This document shows, piece by piece, positions 52,543-60,670 of a stretch of DNA of 64,000 nucleotides. This DNA comes from RYN-133 sp963785425 (GTDB lineage Bacteria; Actinomycetota; Actinomycetes; Mycobacteriales; Jatrophihabitantaceae). Below the pieces are notes generated by a model. That model was not told the DNA's origin, did not search any database, and saw nothing but the letters and a program-made list of their open reading frames with translations. A program made the position numbers and the translations under genes. Each line of letters begins with the position of its first letter. Positions within the stretch are counted from its first letter, which is position 1. Where the stretch lies: NCBI GenBank assembly GCA_963785425.1, contig CAWAVG010000001.1, positions 558,001-622,000 of the forward strand. Reading direction: 5' to 3'.

Positions 52543-52590
52543 GGACGGGGACGGGGACGGGGTCTCGGGACGGGGACGGGGACGGGGTCA
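52541..52590. repeat. Two tandem 25-bp G-rich units (GGGGAC repeats)
   Basis: A 25-base unit beginning CGGGACGGGGACGGGG is present twice in a row (52541-52565 and 52566-52590), differing only in its last base. Each unit holds four runs of three or four Gs, so the plus strand could form G-quadruplexes. The second copy runs into the stop codon of the EamA gene (52588-52590). Confidence 0.75.
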
Positions 52591-53514
52591 GCGCTCGGGA
52601 GGTGGCAGCGGGTCGGCCTCCGGATCGCGCACGTACAGCCCGGCGACCGCCGCCAGCAGCAGTACCGCGCCGATGAGCCCGAGCGCGCTCAACCGTTCGT
52701 GCAGCACGATCGCGGCGAGCACCGCGGCGGCCAGCGGTTCCAGCAAGGTCAGCACCCCCGCGGTCTCGGACGACGTGGTGTGCAGGCCGCGGTAGAACAG
52801 CGCGTAGGCGACGACGGTCGTTATGACGCCGATGTAGACGAGCCAGCCGGACGAGACCGCGTCACCGGGCCACCACAGGCCGAATCCGAGCGCGACAGGC
52901 AACAGCGCGATCGCGCCGATGGCGCCGGTCAGCCCGGTCAAGAGCACGGCGTCGCCATCGGCGGCGAGCCGATGGTTGACGACGGTCGTGGCCGCGTACG
53001 CGAGGCCGGCGGCCAGCGAGGCGATCAGGCCGAGCACCGGATGTGGCCCCGTCGCCGGGCCGCCCGGCCGTAGCGACACCAGGACGAGCCCGGTGATCGC
53101 GGCGACCAGCGTGAGCAGGGCGACGCCGCTCGGCAGCAGGCGCCGGGTGATCGACGCCCAGGCGGTGAGGGCGATCGGGGCGAGCCCGAGGCTGACGAGC
53201 GTCGAGATGGTCACCCCGACGTACTGCACGCCCACGAAGTACAGCGCCTGGTAACCGCCGAGGCCGACGCCGGCTGCGATCAGCCACCAGCGGTGACGGC
53301 GGTACACGGCACGCGCTCCCGTCCAGCCCGACCGGCCGAACACGGCCGCCACGACGATTGCGGCGATGACGAGCCGCAGGCACCCGATCGGGACGGCCGA
53401 GAGACCGGAGCGGTCGTGGATGATCGCGACGGGGACGCCGGTCGTCCCCCACAGCAGGGCTCCGCCGCTGACTGCGAGCAGTCCGGAACGGCGGCGTAGT
53501 GCAGAAGTGATCAT
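52588..53514 (-). CDS. EamA (drug/metabolite transporter) family permease
   Basis: This 308-residue protein has ten membrane helices in two EamA repeats: LLAVSGGALLWGTTGVPVAI opens the first and LGLIASLAAGLAYAATTVVN the second, with the usual LEPLAAAVLAAIVLHERLSALGLIGA close to the end. Such carriers export amino acids or other metabolites; the substrate is unknown. Its 3' end coincides with the G-rich tandem repeat, and it is divergent from glpX. Confidence 0.9.
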   Translation of the reverse strand: MITSALRRRSGLLAVSGGALLWGTTGVPVAIIHDRSGLSAVPIGCLRLVIAAIVVAAVFGRSGWTGARAVYRRHRWWLIAAGVGLGGYQALYFVGVQYVGVTISTLVSLGLAPIALTAWASITRRLLPSGVALLTLVAAITGLVLVSLRPGGPATGPHPVLGLIASLAAGLAYAATTVVNHRLAADGDAVLLTGLTGAIGAIALLPVALGFGLWWPGDAVSSGWLVYIGVITTVVAYALFYRGLHTTSSETAGVLTLLEPLAAAVLAAIVLHERLSALGLIGAVLLLAAVAGLYVRDPEADPLPPPER

Positions 53515-53729
53515 GAATGCGCTTCCAGGAAGGACCGGCCGAAGAGGACGTCGAGGAGCGCAGTGCGACAGCGCCCCGGAGTTACCGGGGAGGCGGCAGG
53601 ATGGCGCAACAACTGGTCACGACCGAGACCTTACCGCGACGTGTCGATCTGCAAGGATGAGAAATCCGACGATCGTGAGGAGCCTGATGACTCGCCGACT
53701 CCACAACCGACGCCGCCAACGGATCGGGG

Positions 53730-54746
53730 GTGCCCCCGGAGCTCGCGGTTCCGCGGCAGGCTCCCGACCGAAACCTGGCGCTGGAGCTGGTGCGCGTCAC
53801 CGAGGCCGCAGCGATGGCGGCCGGTCGGTGGGTCGGTCGTGGCGACAAGAACGGCGGCGACGGCGCGGCCGTCGATGCCATGCGCGCTCTGATCGGCACG
53901 GTCTCGATGCGCGGCGTCGTCGTGATCGGCGAGGGCGAGAAGGACGAAGCGCCGATGCTGTTCAACGGCGAGGAGGTCGGCGACGGCACCGGCCCGCTGT
54001 GCGACGTCGCGGTCGACCCGATCGACGGCACGACGCTCATGGCCAAGGGCATGCCGAACGCCGTCGCGGTGATCGCGGTCGCCGAGCGGGGAGCGATGTT
54101 CGACCCCTCCGCCGTCTTCTACATGGACAAGATCGCGACGGGTCCCGAGGCCGCCGACGTCATCGACATCACCGTGCCGGTCGGCGAGAACATCCGGCGG
54201 GTCGCCAAGGCCAAGCACGGCAACGCCGAGGACGTCACGGTGTGCATCCTCGACCGGCCGCGGCACGAGCAACTCGTGCAGGAGGTCCGCGACGCCGGCG
54301 CACGCATCCGCTTCATCAGCGACGGCGACGTCGCCGGAGCGATCACCGCGGCGCGGCCCGACACCGGCGTCGACCTGCTGCTCGGCATCGGCGGCACCCC
54401 CGAGGGGATCATCGCCGCGGCCGCCCTGCGCTGCATGGGCGGCGCGATGCAGGCGCGGCTGTGGCCCCAGGACGACGACGAGCGGCAGAAGGCGCTCGAC
54501 GCCGGACACGATCTCGATCGGGTGCTGATGACCAGCGATCTCGTCAGCGGCGACGACATCTTCTTCTGCGCCACGGGCATCACCGACGGTGAGCTGTTGC
54601 GCGGTGTGCGGTACTACGCGGATTCTGTGCACACCGAGTCGATCGTGATGCGCTCGAAGTCGGGGACGATCCGGTTGGTCGATTCACTACACCAACTCGG
54701 CAAGCTACGTGCATACTCCGCTGTGGACTTCGACAGGCATTCGTGA
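53730..54746 (+). CDS. glpX: Class II fructose-1,6-bisphosphatase
   Basis: This 338-residue enzyme of gluconeogenesis has the GlpX motifs RWVGRGDKNGGDGAAVDAM, IGEGEKDEAPMLFNGEEVG, CDVAVDPIDGTTLMAKG (metal site) and GIGGTPEGIIAAAALRCMGG. In actinobacteria this is usually the only fructose bisphosphatase. GTG at 53730 is taken as the start. The gene order glpX then fumC on one strand is shared with Mycobacterium. A YbjQ-like gene lies between them here. Confidence 0.95.
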   Translation: MPPELAVPRQAPDRNLALELVRVTEAAAMAAGRWVGRGDKNGGDGAAVDAMRALIGTVSMRGVVVIGEGEKDEAPMLFNGEEVGDGTGPLCDVAVDPIDGTTLMAKGMPNAVAVIAVAERGAMFDPSAVFYMDKIATGPEAADVIDITVPVGENIRRVAKAKHGNAEDVTVCILDRPRHEQLVQEVRDAGARIRFISDGDVAGAITAARPDTGVDLLLGIGGTPEGIIAAAALRCMGGAMQARLWPQDDDERQKALDAGHDLDRVLMTSDLVSGDDIFFCATGITDGELLRGVRYYADSVHTESIVMRSKSGTIRLVDSLHQLGKLRAYSAVDFDRHS

Positions 54747-54771
54747 CGGCGGTACGGGTAAGGGAGCGGAC

Positions 54772-55339
54772 ATGTTGGTTGTGACCACCGACCAGATCAC
54801 CGGCTGGGAAGTGCAGCGGGTGTGCGGCGAGGTGTTCGGGGTGGCACTGCGGGCGCATCCCGCGCAGAGCAGCGAGGGTGGCGACACCGGCCTGACCGAT
54901 GCCCGCAACGACGTGATCTCGAAGATGCTCGAGCAGACCCGCACCAAGGGCGGGAACGCCGTCGTCGGCCTGCGTTTCGACTCCAGCGATCTCGGTGGGG
55001 ACGGCAGCGAGCTGTGCGCCTACGGCACCGCGGTCGTGGCCGTCCCCGTCGACGAGGGGGCCCGGCAGACGGCCACTGCGCTCGGGTACGGACAGCCCGC
55101 CGCCGCCGAGCAGGCGCAGCCGCAACAGCCGCAGTACGACCAGACCCAGCAGCAGTACGCCCAGCAGTACGGGCAGCAGCAGTACGACCCGAACCAGCAG
55201 CAGTACTACGGGCAGCAGCAGTATCCCGGCTACGCAGCAGGGCCAGCAGTACCCCGGTTACGGCCAGCAGCAGCCCGGCTACCAGCAGTACCCGCAGCAG
55301 GGCTATCCGCAGCAGGGCTACCCGCCGCAGCAGCAGTAA
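54772..55339 (+). CDS. YbjQ/DUF74 protein with Q/Y/G-rich tail, one frameshift in the repeats
   Basis: An N-terminal YbjQ (heavy-metal-binding domain) of about 105 residues (VVTTDQITGWEVQRVCGEVF, TDARNDVISKMLEQTRTKGG, NAVVGLRFDSSDL, YGTAVVAVPVD) is followed by about 85 residues of Gln, Tyr, Gly and Pro in repeats of QQQYxxx and PQQGY type, a prion-like composition. Near 55232 one extra base moves the frame. With it deleted, the repeats continue to PQQGYPPQQQ and stop at 55339; without it, the frame enters Ala/Pro sequence and overruns fumC by 134 bases to 55518. GGGAG precedes the ATG. Confidence 0.7.
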
Positions 55340-55384
55340 TCCGCGTCCTAACGACCTGGACCGGCGACCTAATAGGCTCGCCGT

Positions 55385-56776
55385 ATGAGCGAAACCGAGT
55401 ACCGCACCGAGAAGGACTCGATGGGCGAGGTCCGGGTGCCGGCCTCGGCGAAGTGGCGCGCGCAGACCCAGCGCGCGGTCGAGAACTTCCCCATCTCCGG
55501 GCAGCCGATCGAGCGTGAACTCATCGCCGGGCTGGCGCTGATCAAGGGTGCCGGCGCGCGGGTACGTGCGCAGCGCGGTCTGCTCGACGAGGCGAAGGCG
55601 GCGGCGATCGCCGACGCCGCTGCCGAGGTCGCGCGCGGCGACTGGGACGCCGAGTTCCCGATCGACGTGTTCCAGACCGGCTCGGGAACGTCGTCGAACA
55701 TGAACACCAACGAGGTGCTCGCCTCGCTGGCGGCCGAGCGGCTCGGCTCGTCCGTCCACCCCAACGACGACGTCAACGACCCGCTGTCGAGCAACGACCA
55801 GTTCCCGTCCGCGATTCACGTGGCCGCGACCAAGGCGGTCGTGACCGATCTCGAGCCGGCCCTCGACCATCTCGGCGCCGCGCTCGAGGCGAAGGCCAAG
55901 GAGTTCGAGACCGTCGTCAAGTCCGGCCGCACCCACCTGATGGACGCGACGCCGGTGACGCTGGGCCAGGAGTTCGGCGGCTACGCGGCGCAGGTGCGCT
56001 ACGGGATCGAACGGCTGCACGCCGTGCTTCCGCGCGTGGCCGAACTGCCGCTGGGCGGGACGGCCGTCGGCACCGGCATCAACGCCCCGATCGGCTTTGC
56101 CGGCGAGGTGATCGCGCTGATCGCGTCCGAGACGGGGTTGCCGTTCACCGAGGCCCGCGACCACTTCGAGGCGCAGGGTGCCCGCGACGGCCTCGTCGAG
56201 CTGTCCGGCGCGCTGCGCACGATCGCGATCGGCCTGAACAAGATCAGCAACGACATCCGGTGGATGGGCTCCGGCCCGCGCACCGGCCTCACCGAGGTGT
56301 TCCTGCCCGATCTGCAGCCCGGCTCGTCGATCATGCCGGGCAAGGTGAATCCGGTGCTGTGCGAGGCAGTGTGCCAGGTCGTCGCGCAGGTGGTCGGCAA
56401 CGACGCCGCCGTGGCGTGGGGCGGCGCGGCCGGCAACTTCGAACTGAACGTGATGCTGCCCGTCATCGCCCGCAACGTCCTCGAGTCGGTGCGGCTGCTC
56501 GCCAACGTCTCGCGGGTGTTCGCCGATCGGTGCATCACCGGCATCGAGGCCAACGTCGAGCGCTGCCGTGAGTACGCCGAGTCGTCGCCGTCGATCGTCA
56601 CGCCGCTGAATCACTACGTCGGCTACGACGAGGCGGCGAAGATCGCCAAGCAGGCGCTGACCGAGCGCAAGACGATCCGCGAGGTCGTGATCGAGCGCGG
56701 GCACGTGCCCGACCAGCTGTCGGAGCAGAAGCTGGACGAGGTGCTCGACGTCCTGTCGATGACGACACCGAAGTAG
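55385..56776 (+). CDS. fumC: Class II fumarate hydratase
   Basis: This 463-residue TCA-cycle enzyme interconverts fumarate and malate. It shows DVFQTGSGTSSNMNTNEVLA, NDQFPSAIHVAA, SGRTHLMDATPVTLGQEFGG and the superfamily signature PGSSIMPGKVNPVLCEA carrying the catalytic serine loop. It has no transit or extra domains and its length is normal. It follows the YbjQ-type gene by 45 bases and ends before the leftward SipW-type gene. Confidence 0.97.
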   Translation: MSETEYRTEKDSMGEVRVPASAKWRAQTQRAVENFPISGQPIERELIAGLALIKGAGARVRAQRGLLDEAKAAAIADAAAEVARGDWDAEFPIDVFQTGSGTSSNMNTNEVLASLAAERLGSSVHPNDDVNDPLSSNDQFPSAIHVAATKAVVTDLEPALDHLGAALEAKAKEFETVVKSGRTHLMDATPVTLGQEFGGYAAQVRYGIERLHAVLPRVAELPLGGTAVGTGINAPIGFAGEVIALIASETGLPFTEARDHFEAQGARDGLVELSGALRTIAIGLNKISNDIRWMGSGPRTGLTEVFLPDLQPGSSIMPGKVNPVLCEAVCQVVAQVVGNDAAVAWGGAAGNFELNVMLPVIARNVLESVRLLANVSRVFADRCITGIEANVERCREYAESSPSIVTPLNHYVGYDEAAKIAKQALTERKTIREVVIERGHVPDQLSEQKLDEVLDVLSMTTPK

Positions 56777-56826
56777 GCGGGTGCCTCGCGCAACCTCGAG
56801 CCCGTCGGGATGAGTGGAGTGGCGGG

Positions 56827-57486
56827 CTAGACCCCCGCAGATACACCGTCGAGGTCGAGCGCGACGTCGGAAGCAGCATCGATACAAGCATCGTCAGCGC
56901 CGTCGTCGAAGTCGGCGTCGTCATCGCCAGCCTCGGTGGCCTCCGGGCGGTGGCGACCCTCGGTCTGGCGGTGCCGGCTCCAGACCGTGCACATCCCGAC
57001 GATGATCAGGATCGCCGCGCCGAACTCGAGAAGCAGCCGGCGGCCGACCGGATTGTGCATCCAAACAGCGACATAGCCCACGAAAGGCAGCGAGTACTCA
57101 GCCCGGTAAGCAGTCGAACCACGCAACGTGACCTGCCACGGATCACGAACCGGGTTGTTGTCGCCCCGAGTCTCGATCACCACACCGGCGGCCGTCGTCC
57201 GCATCGAGATGATCCTGTGAACGACGAGTGCGGCCGGGTTGTCCGGCCGGTGGAAGACGATGACGTCCCAAACATGTAACGACGAGATCGGCACGCGCTG
57301 GGTCACCACGACTGCGCCGGTCGGCAGGCCGGGTTCCATGCTTCCGCTGAGCACCGGGCGAACCTGGTAGCGACCAGATGTCACGTCGAAGGCGACCAAG
57401 GCGAGCAGCGCCAGCACGAAACACAGGACCGCATACCGGATCACGCGCCGCGCCGTCCATGGGCCGCGCAAAGCGAGTTTAGTCAT
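56827..57486 (-). CDS. Signal peptidase I, SipW (Ser-His, ER/archaeal) type
   Basis: This 219-residue protein has a membrane helix at residues about 18-35, catalytic Ser49 in VLSGSMEPGL, general-base His90 in ALVVHRIISM (a lysine in ordinary bacterial signal peptidases), and ETRGDNNPVRDP. A second helix (LLLEFGAAILIIVGMCTVW) near residue 160 precedes an acidic cytoplasmic tail rich in Asp. This is the SipW branch, which processes TasA/CalY-type matrix proteins. Its neighbour downstream in the same operon order is exactly such a protein. Confidence 0.9.
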   Translation of the reverse strand: MTKLALRGPWTARRVIRYAVLCFVLALLALVAFDVTSGRYQVRPVLSGSMEPGLPTGAVVVTQRVPISSLHVWDVIVFHRPDNPAALVVHRIISMRTTAAGVVIETRGDNNPVRDPWQVTLRGSTAYRAEYSLPFVGYVAVWMHNPVGRRLLLEFGAAILIIVGMCTVWSRHRQTEGRHRPEATEAGDDDADFDDGADDACIDAASDVALDLDGVSAGV

Positions 57487-57550
57487 CGGAACCTCCGGAA
57501 TGATGCCGTGGTCGGTGGACCGCCGGAGCGGCCCACCGACAACTTCGGGA

Positions 57551-58159
57551 TCAGGCGTTGTAGTGGAGCGTGACGGTCGGAGTGATCGAGCCGCTCTCTG
57601 CGTCGTTCGTCAGGTCCGGGCTGGTCTCCGCGCCACACTTGGTGGTCACGTTGCCGGCGTAGAACTCCGCGGTGTAGTGGTCGTGCTGCCCCGGCGCGAC
57701 CGGGCCGGTCACCTGCTGCCCGCCGTTCTCGAACCTCGAGAGCAGACCGTCGAAGACGACGCCGCCGGGGTTGGAACTGTCGATGTACGGGCTGTAGATG
57801 CAGACGTTCGTCTGGGCGAGCAGCGCTTGGTCGGCGGCCGAGCCACCATTGGTGTCCGACCCGTTGAGCCAGATCTCATTCGCGGTCAAGGTTCCCGCGT
57901 TGGTGATCTCGAACGTGACGGCATCGGTCTTGAAGGTGGAACCCACCGGCGACGCGTCGGCCAGCGTGACGCTCTTGCCGTCGGTCGAGGTCGTGGCACC
58001 CGGAGCGTTGGTGCTCAGGGTCATGTTGAGCGTGCCGGCCTGGATGGTCTGCGTGCTGTTGGTCGCGTCGGTGAACGTCGCGCCGGCACCCACGCCGACG
58101 AGCGCGAGACCGACCGCGCCGACGCCGAGCGCTGCCGCGGTCAAACGAGACATGGACAT
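57551..58159 (-). CDS. TasA/CalY (camelysin)-like secreted protein, SipW substrate
   Basis: This 202-residue protein has a SipW-type signal peptide (LTAAALGVGAVGLALVGVGA followed by GATFTDATNS, where cleavage is expected near GAGATF) and an all-beta domain: QTIQAGTLNMTLSTN, TFEITNAGTLTANEIWLNGS, PVAPGQHDHYTAEFYAG and GSITPTVTLHY. The TFTD-then-beta layout is that of the TasA family, which forms biofilm fibres or wall-associated filaments in Bacillus. Two cysteines (TNVCIY, TTKCGAE) could form a disulfide. It precedes the SipW-type gene on the same strand, and GGGGGAGC lies before the ATG. Confidence 0.85.
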   Translation of the reverse strand: MSMSRLTAAALGVGAVGLALVGVGAGATFTDATNSTQTIQAGTLNMTLSTNAPGATTSTDGKSVTLADASPVGSTFKTDAVTFEITNAGTLTANEIWLNGSDTNGGSAADQALLAQTNVCIYSPYIDSSNPGGVVFDGLLSRFENGGQQVTGPVAPGQHDHYTAEFYAGNVTTKCGAETSPDLTNDAESGSITPTVTLHYNA

Positions 58160-58256
58160 GAGGGGCTCCCCCTGGTAGTAGATCGTCTTCGGCCGCCGCC
58201 GAAGTTGGTTGCGCGGCCTGGACTTCAGCCCCCCGCGGGCTGCAGAACGATGTCTA

Positions 58257-58319
58257 CAGATCGGGATTCGCTGTCTGCATCGTCAAAATTGATGAACTGA
58301 AGCGGTGCAGATCGGGATT
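58257..58319. promoter_or_regulatory. 12-bp direct repeat CAGATCGGGATT upstream of the kinase and TasA-type genes
   Basis: CAGATCGGGATT occurs at 58257-58268 and 58308-58319, 51 bases apart (about five helical turns). The repeats lie 98-160 bases upstream of the TasA-like start and 173-235 bases before the histidine kinase GTG, in a comparatively AT-rich divergent promoter region. They are candidate binding sites for the NarL-type regulator encoded just beyond; this is inferred from location only. Confidence 0.5.
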
Positions 58320-58354
58320 GGCCGGAATGCCGGGCTATCGGGGGAAAAGCTCCG

Positions 58355-58543
58355 ATGAAGACATTCGCAAAACTCGATCAATTGTTTCTACGCAGCTTGG
58401 TATCCGACCGTCACACGGGTGATCATTCCTTCGCGCGTCAGAACAAGGCGCAGCGCGAGGCGACGAACTTCGTCGAGATGGGAAGGGCTCGGTGCTGGCT
58501 GTCCTCGAGCGGCCACAACGACCCGGCGGTCGCCACCTGGTGA
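58355..58543 (+). CDS. Short frame overlapping the histidine-kinase start (doubtful)
   Basis: A 62-codon frame begins MKTFAKLDQLFLRSLVSDRH after GGGGGAAAAGCTCC, which can act as a ribosome site, and it overlaps the first 52 bases of the kinase gene in another frame. It has no recognisable domain and could be a leader peptide that couples kinase translation, or just chance. It is listed because its start region looks like a real translation start. Confidence 0.25.
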   Translation: MKTFAKLDQLFLRSLVSDRHTGDHSFARQNKAQREATNFVEMGRARCWLSSSGHNDPAVATW

Positions 58544-59973
58544 GCGTCGTGATCGTGATGGCCGTCCTCCTGGGTTGGTGCGTCATGGATGCGTTGGCCT
58601 CTGGATCGCCCGTGCTGCCAATCGACCTCTCTTCCTTCGCCCGCAACATGGCCGCCGGGCTGTTTCTCATCGTCGGTGTGTTCCGACTCGCGTCCTGGCG
58701 ACTGACGAGCGACCGCACCGCTGCTTGGTCGGCGGCGTTGTTCCTCGTCGTCGGAACCGCACTTCCCGCGGGTGCACTCCTGGAACCGATCCTCGACAAC
58801 GGTCAGACGGCCCTCATCGAGACACCTTCGGCGCGGGCGCTGCTCGTGATTCCGCTGGTGTTGTTCACGCTGCGGGTCGCCTGTGGCAATCGCCGCCGGC
58901 TCGTTTACGTCGCTGCCGTGATCATGGCGGGCTCAGCGGTCGTTTGGGCCGCAGTCTCGGTACTGGTCACCGACGCGAGTGTGGTCCGATACGCGGGACT
59001 GTGGATGTTGGTGGAATCCGTGACGGCAGGCGCGTGGTTCGCGCTGGCCCTGCGGATGTGGCAGCGGCGCCTGGTCGCAGCCGACCGCCGACTTGTCGAG
59101 TGGACGGGCGGCGCGTTCGTTCTCATGGCGGCCAGTGAGAGCTGCAAGGCCTGGAGCATCGCGGACCCGGACATCGTCCACGGCATCTCGTCCGGTATCC
59201 AATTCTGTGCTGCAGCAATCACAGTGGTCACCTCAGCGCTCACCTTGACGCGGCAGCTTCGAGACCAGACGAGGCACAGCGCCGGCCTTGGCCAGGCGCT
59301 GATCGAAGTCCGCGCACGTATGACCCGCCTCGAGGAGATCGAGCGCGAGCGTCTTCACGACGCCCGGTCCGTCGTCCTCGGCATGAAGGGCGCATCAACG
59401 CTCATGACCGCGCGCGAGCATTGCGCGATCGACGCCCCGACGCTGAAGGCCCTTATCGACTCTGAGCTCGAACGACTGCATGACCTGCTCGATCCTGCTC
59501 GCTCTACCTCAACCGTGCCGTTCGACGTTGCAGAGACCCTGGTCGCGATCGTCCTGATGCACAAGCTGCACGGCACGCGCATCGAAACCGACATCCACTG
59601 TGTCACTGCGCGCGGATGCCCGAAGGCGACGACGACGGTGGTCGACAACTTGCTCCGCAACGCGGAGCGTCACGCGCCCGGGTCGGCGGTCCTCATCACC
59701 GCCCGTCGAGTGGGTGGCACGGTGCGGATCATCGTCGAGGACGACGGCCCCGGCATCCCTGACGGCGATCATGCTGCTGTGATGCTCCCCGGCGTGCGCG
59801 GTACGACAGCACTCGGACGTGGCGAGGGCCTCGGACTGCATTCGGCAGCGTGCGCGATGTCTGAGCAGGGCGGCAAACTCGAGATCGCGAACGGCCGAGC
59901 GGGCGGCGTGCGCGCCATCTTGACCTTGCCACTCGGGGTGCCTGCCGAGGACCAACTGGCATTGGTGAGCTGA
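58492..59973 (+). CDS. Sensor histidine kinase with multi-helix membrane domain
   Basis: This 493-residue kinase has seven or so hydrophobic helices up to about residue 255 (for example LVSVVIVMAVLLGWCVMDAL, NMAAGLFLIVGVFRL, LVYVAAVIMAGSAVVWAAV), a linker ending at the phospho-accepting region ERERLHDARSVVLGMKGA, and a HATPase domain with VVDNLLRNAERHAPGS, VEDDGPGIPDG and LGRGEGLGLHSAA. The dimerisation histidine motif is HDARS rather than the usual HELRTP. GTG at 58492 follows GGGAAGGG. It ends two bases before the response regulator, with which it forms a two-component pair. Confidence 0.85.
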   Translation: MLAVLERPQRPGGRHLVSVVIVMAVLLGWCVMDALASGSPVLPIDLSSFARNMAAGLFLIVGVFRLASWRLTSDRTAAWSAALFLVVGTALPAGALLEPILDNGQTALIETPSARALLVIPLVLFTLRVACGNRRRLVYVAAVIMAGSAVVWAAVSVLVTDASVVRYAGLWMLVESVTAGAWFALALRMWQRRLVAADRRLVEWTGGAFVLMAASESCKAWSIADPDIVHGISSGIQFCAAAITVVTSALTLTRQLRDQTRHSAGLGQALIEVRARMTRLEEIERERLHDARSVVLGMKGASTLMTAREHCAIDAPTLKALIDSELERLHDLLDPARSTSTVPFDVAETLVAIVLMHKLHGTRIETDIHCVTARGCPKATTTVVDNLLRNAERHAPGSAVLITARRVGGTVRIIVEDDGPGIPDGDHAAVMLPGVRGTTALGRGEGLGLHSAACAMSEQGGKLEIANGRAGGVRAILTLPLGVPAEDQLALVS

Positions 59974-59975
59974 CG

Positions 59976-60617
59976 ATGAAGCGAATCGTGATCGTCGAGG
60001 ATCACCTTCTGCTCGCACACACTCTGCGCGCAAACCTGGCCGCCGAACAAATGGACGCGGTTGTCGTTTCACCGGATTCTCTCGAGTCCATCCTGGCGCA
60101 AGTCCTCCTGCTGACGCCTGACGTCGTGCTGCTGGACCTCGATCTCCACGAGTGCGGTGACGCCACACCGCTGATCTCACCGATCTCGGCTGCCGGAATT
60201 CGGGTACTCGTCGTGAGCGGCACCACGAGCCGGCCCCGGGTCGCGCAGGCGTTGTCCGCCGGAGCTTTCGGCTACTGCGCCAAGTCTGTCGGTTTCGAGC
60301 AGCTGGTCAGCAAGATCAGCGCAACCGTTCAAGCCAGTTCACCGTTGGACACGGAGCTTCGACGAGAGCTAGCCGACGAGCTGCGACACCGCAATACGAA
60401 CGTGCGCCGGTTCGAGGCACTCACGGAGCGTGAACGCGCAACCCTGCTTGCGCTCGCCTCAGGCTTGTCCGTGCGCGACATCGCCCGCGAGTGGGTTCTT
60501 ACCGAGGCGACGGTCCGCTCACACGTCCGTGCCCTTCTGACGAAGCTCGAGGTCTCGTCGCAGCTGGCAGCAGTCGCCGCCGCACTATCCGCAGGCTGGC
60601 TTCCCCTCGCGTCGTGA
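59976..60617 (+). CDS. NarL/FixJ-type response regulator
   Basis: This 213-residue protein has a receiver domain (IVIVEDHLLLAHTL, phospho-acceptor Asp in VVLLDLDLHE, LVVSGTTSRP, GYCAKSVGF) and a LuxR-type helix-turn-helix (FEALTERERATLLALASGL, VRDIAREWVLTEATVRSHVR, LLTKLEVSSQLAA). It follows the kinase by two bases. Given the divergent SipW-TasA-type genes on the other side of the kinase, this pair is the likely controller of that secretion system. Confidence 0.9.
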   Translation: MKRIVIVEDHLLLAHTLRANLAAEQMDAVVVSPDSLESILAQVLLLTPDVVLLDLDLHECGDATPLISPISAAGIRVLVVSGTTSRPRVAQALSAGAFGYCAKSVGFEQLVSKISATVQASSPLDTELRRELADELRHRNTNVRRFEALTERERATLLALASGLSVRDIAREWVLTEATVRSHVRALLTKLEVSSQLAAVAAALSAGWLPLAS

Positions 60618-60670
60618 GATTACTTCCAGGCGACATGACGGTCGCATGAGCGATCTCCGCGGGCTTTCAC

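Noticed and set aside
52541..52590. G-rich tandem repeat considered as a sequencing artefact like the tract at 47 kb
   Set aside because: Each unit has a precise 25-base period with C, A and T retained, the flanking genes are intact, and the repeat is bounded by clean palindromes. It looks like an ordinary tandem duplication.
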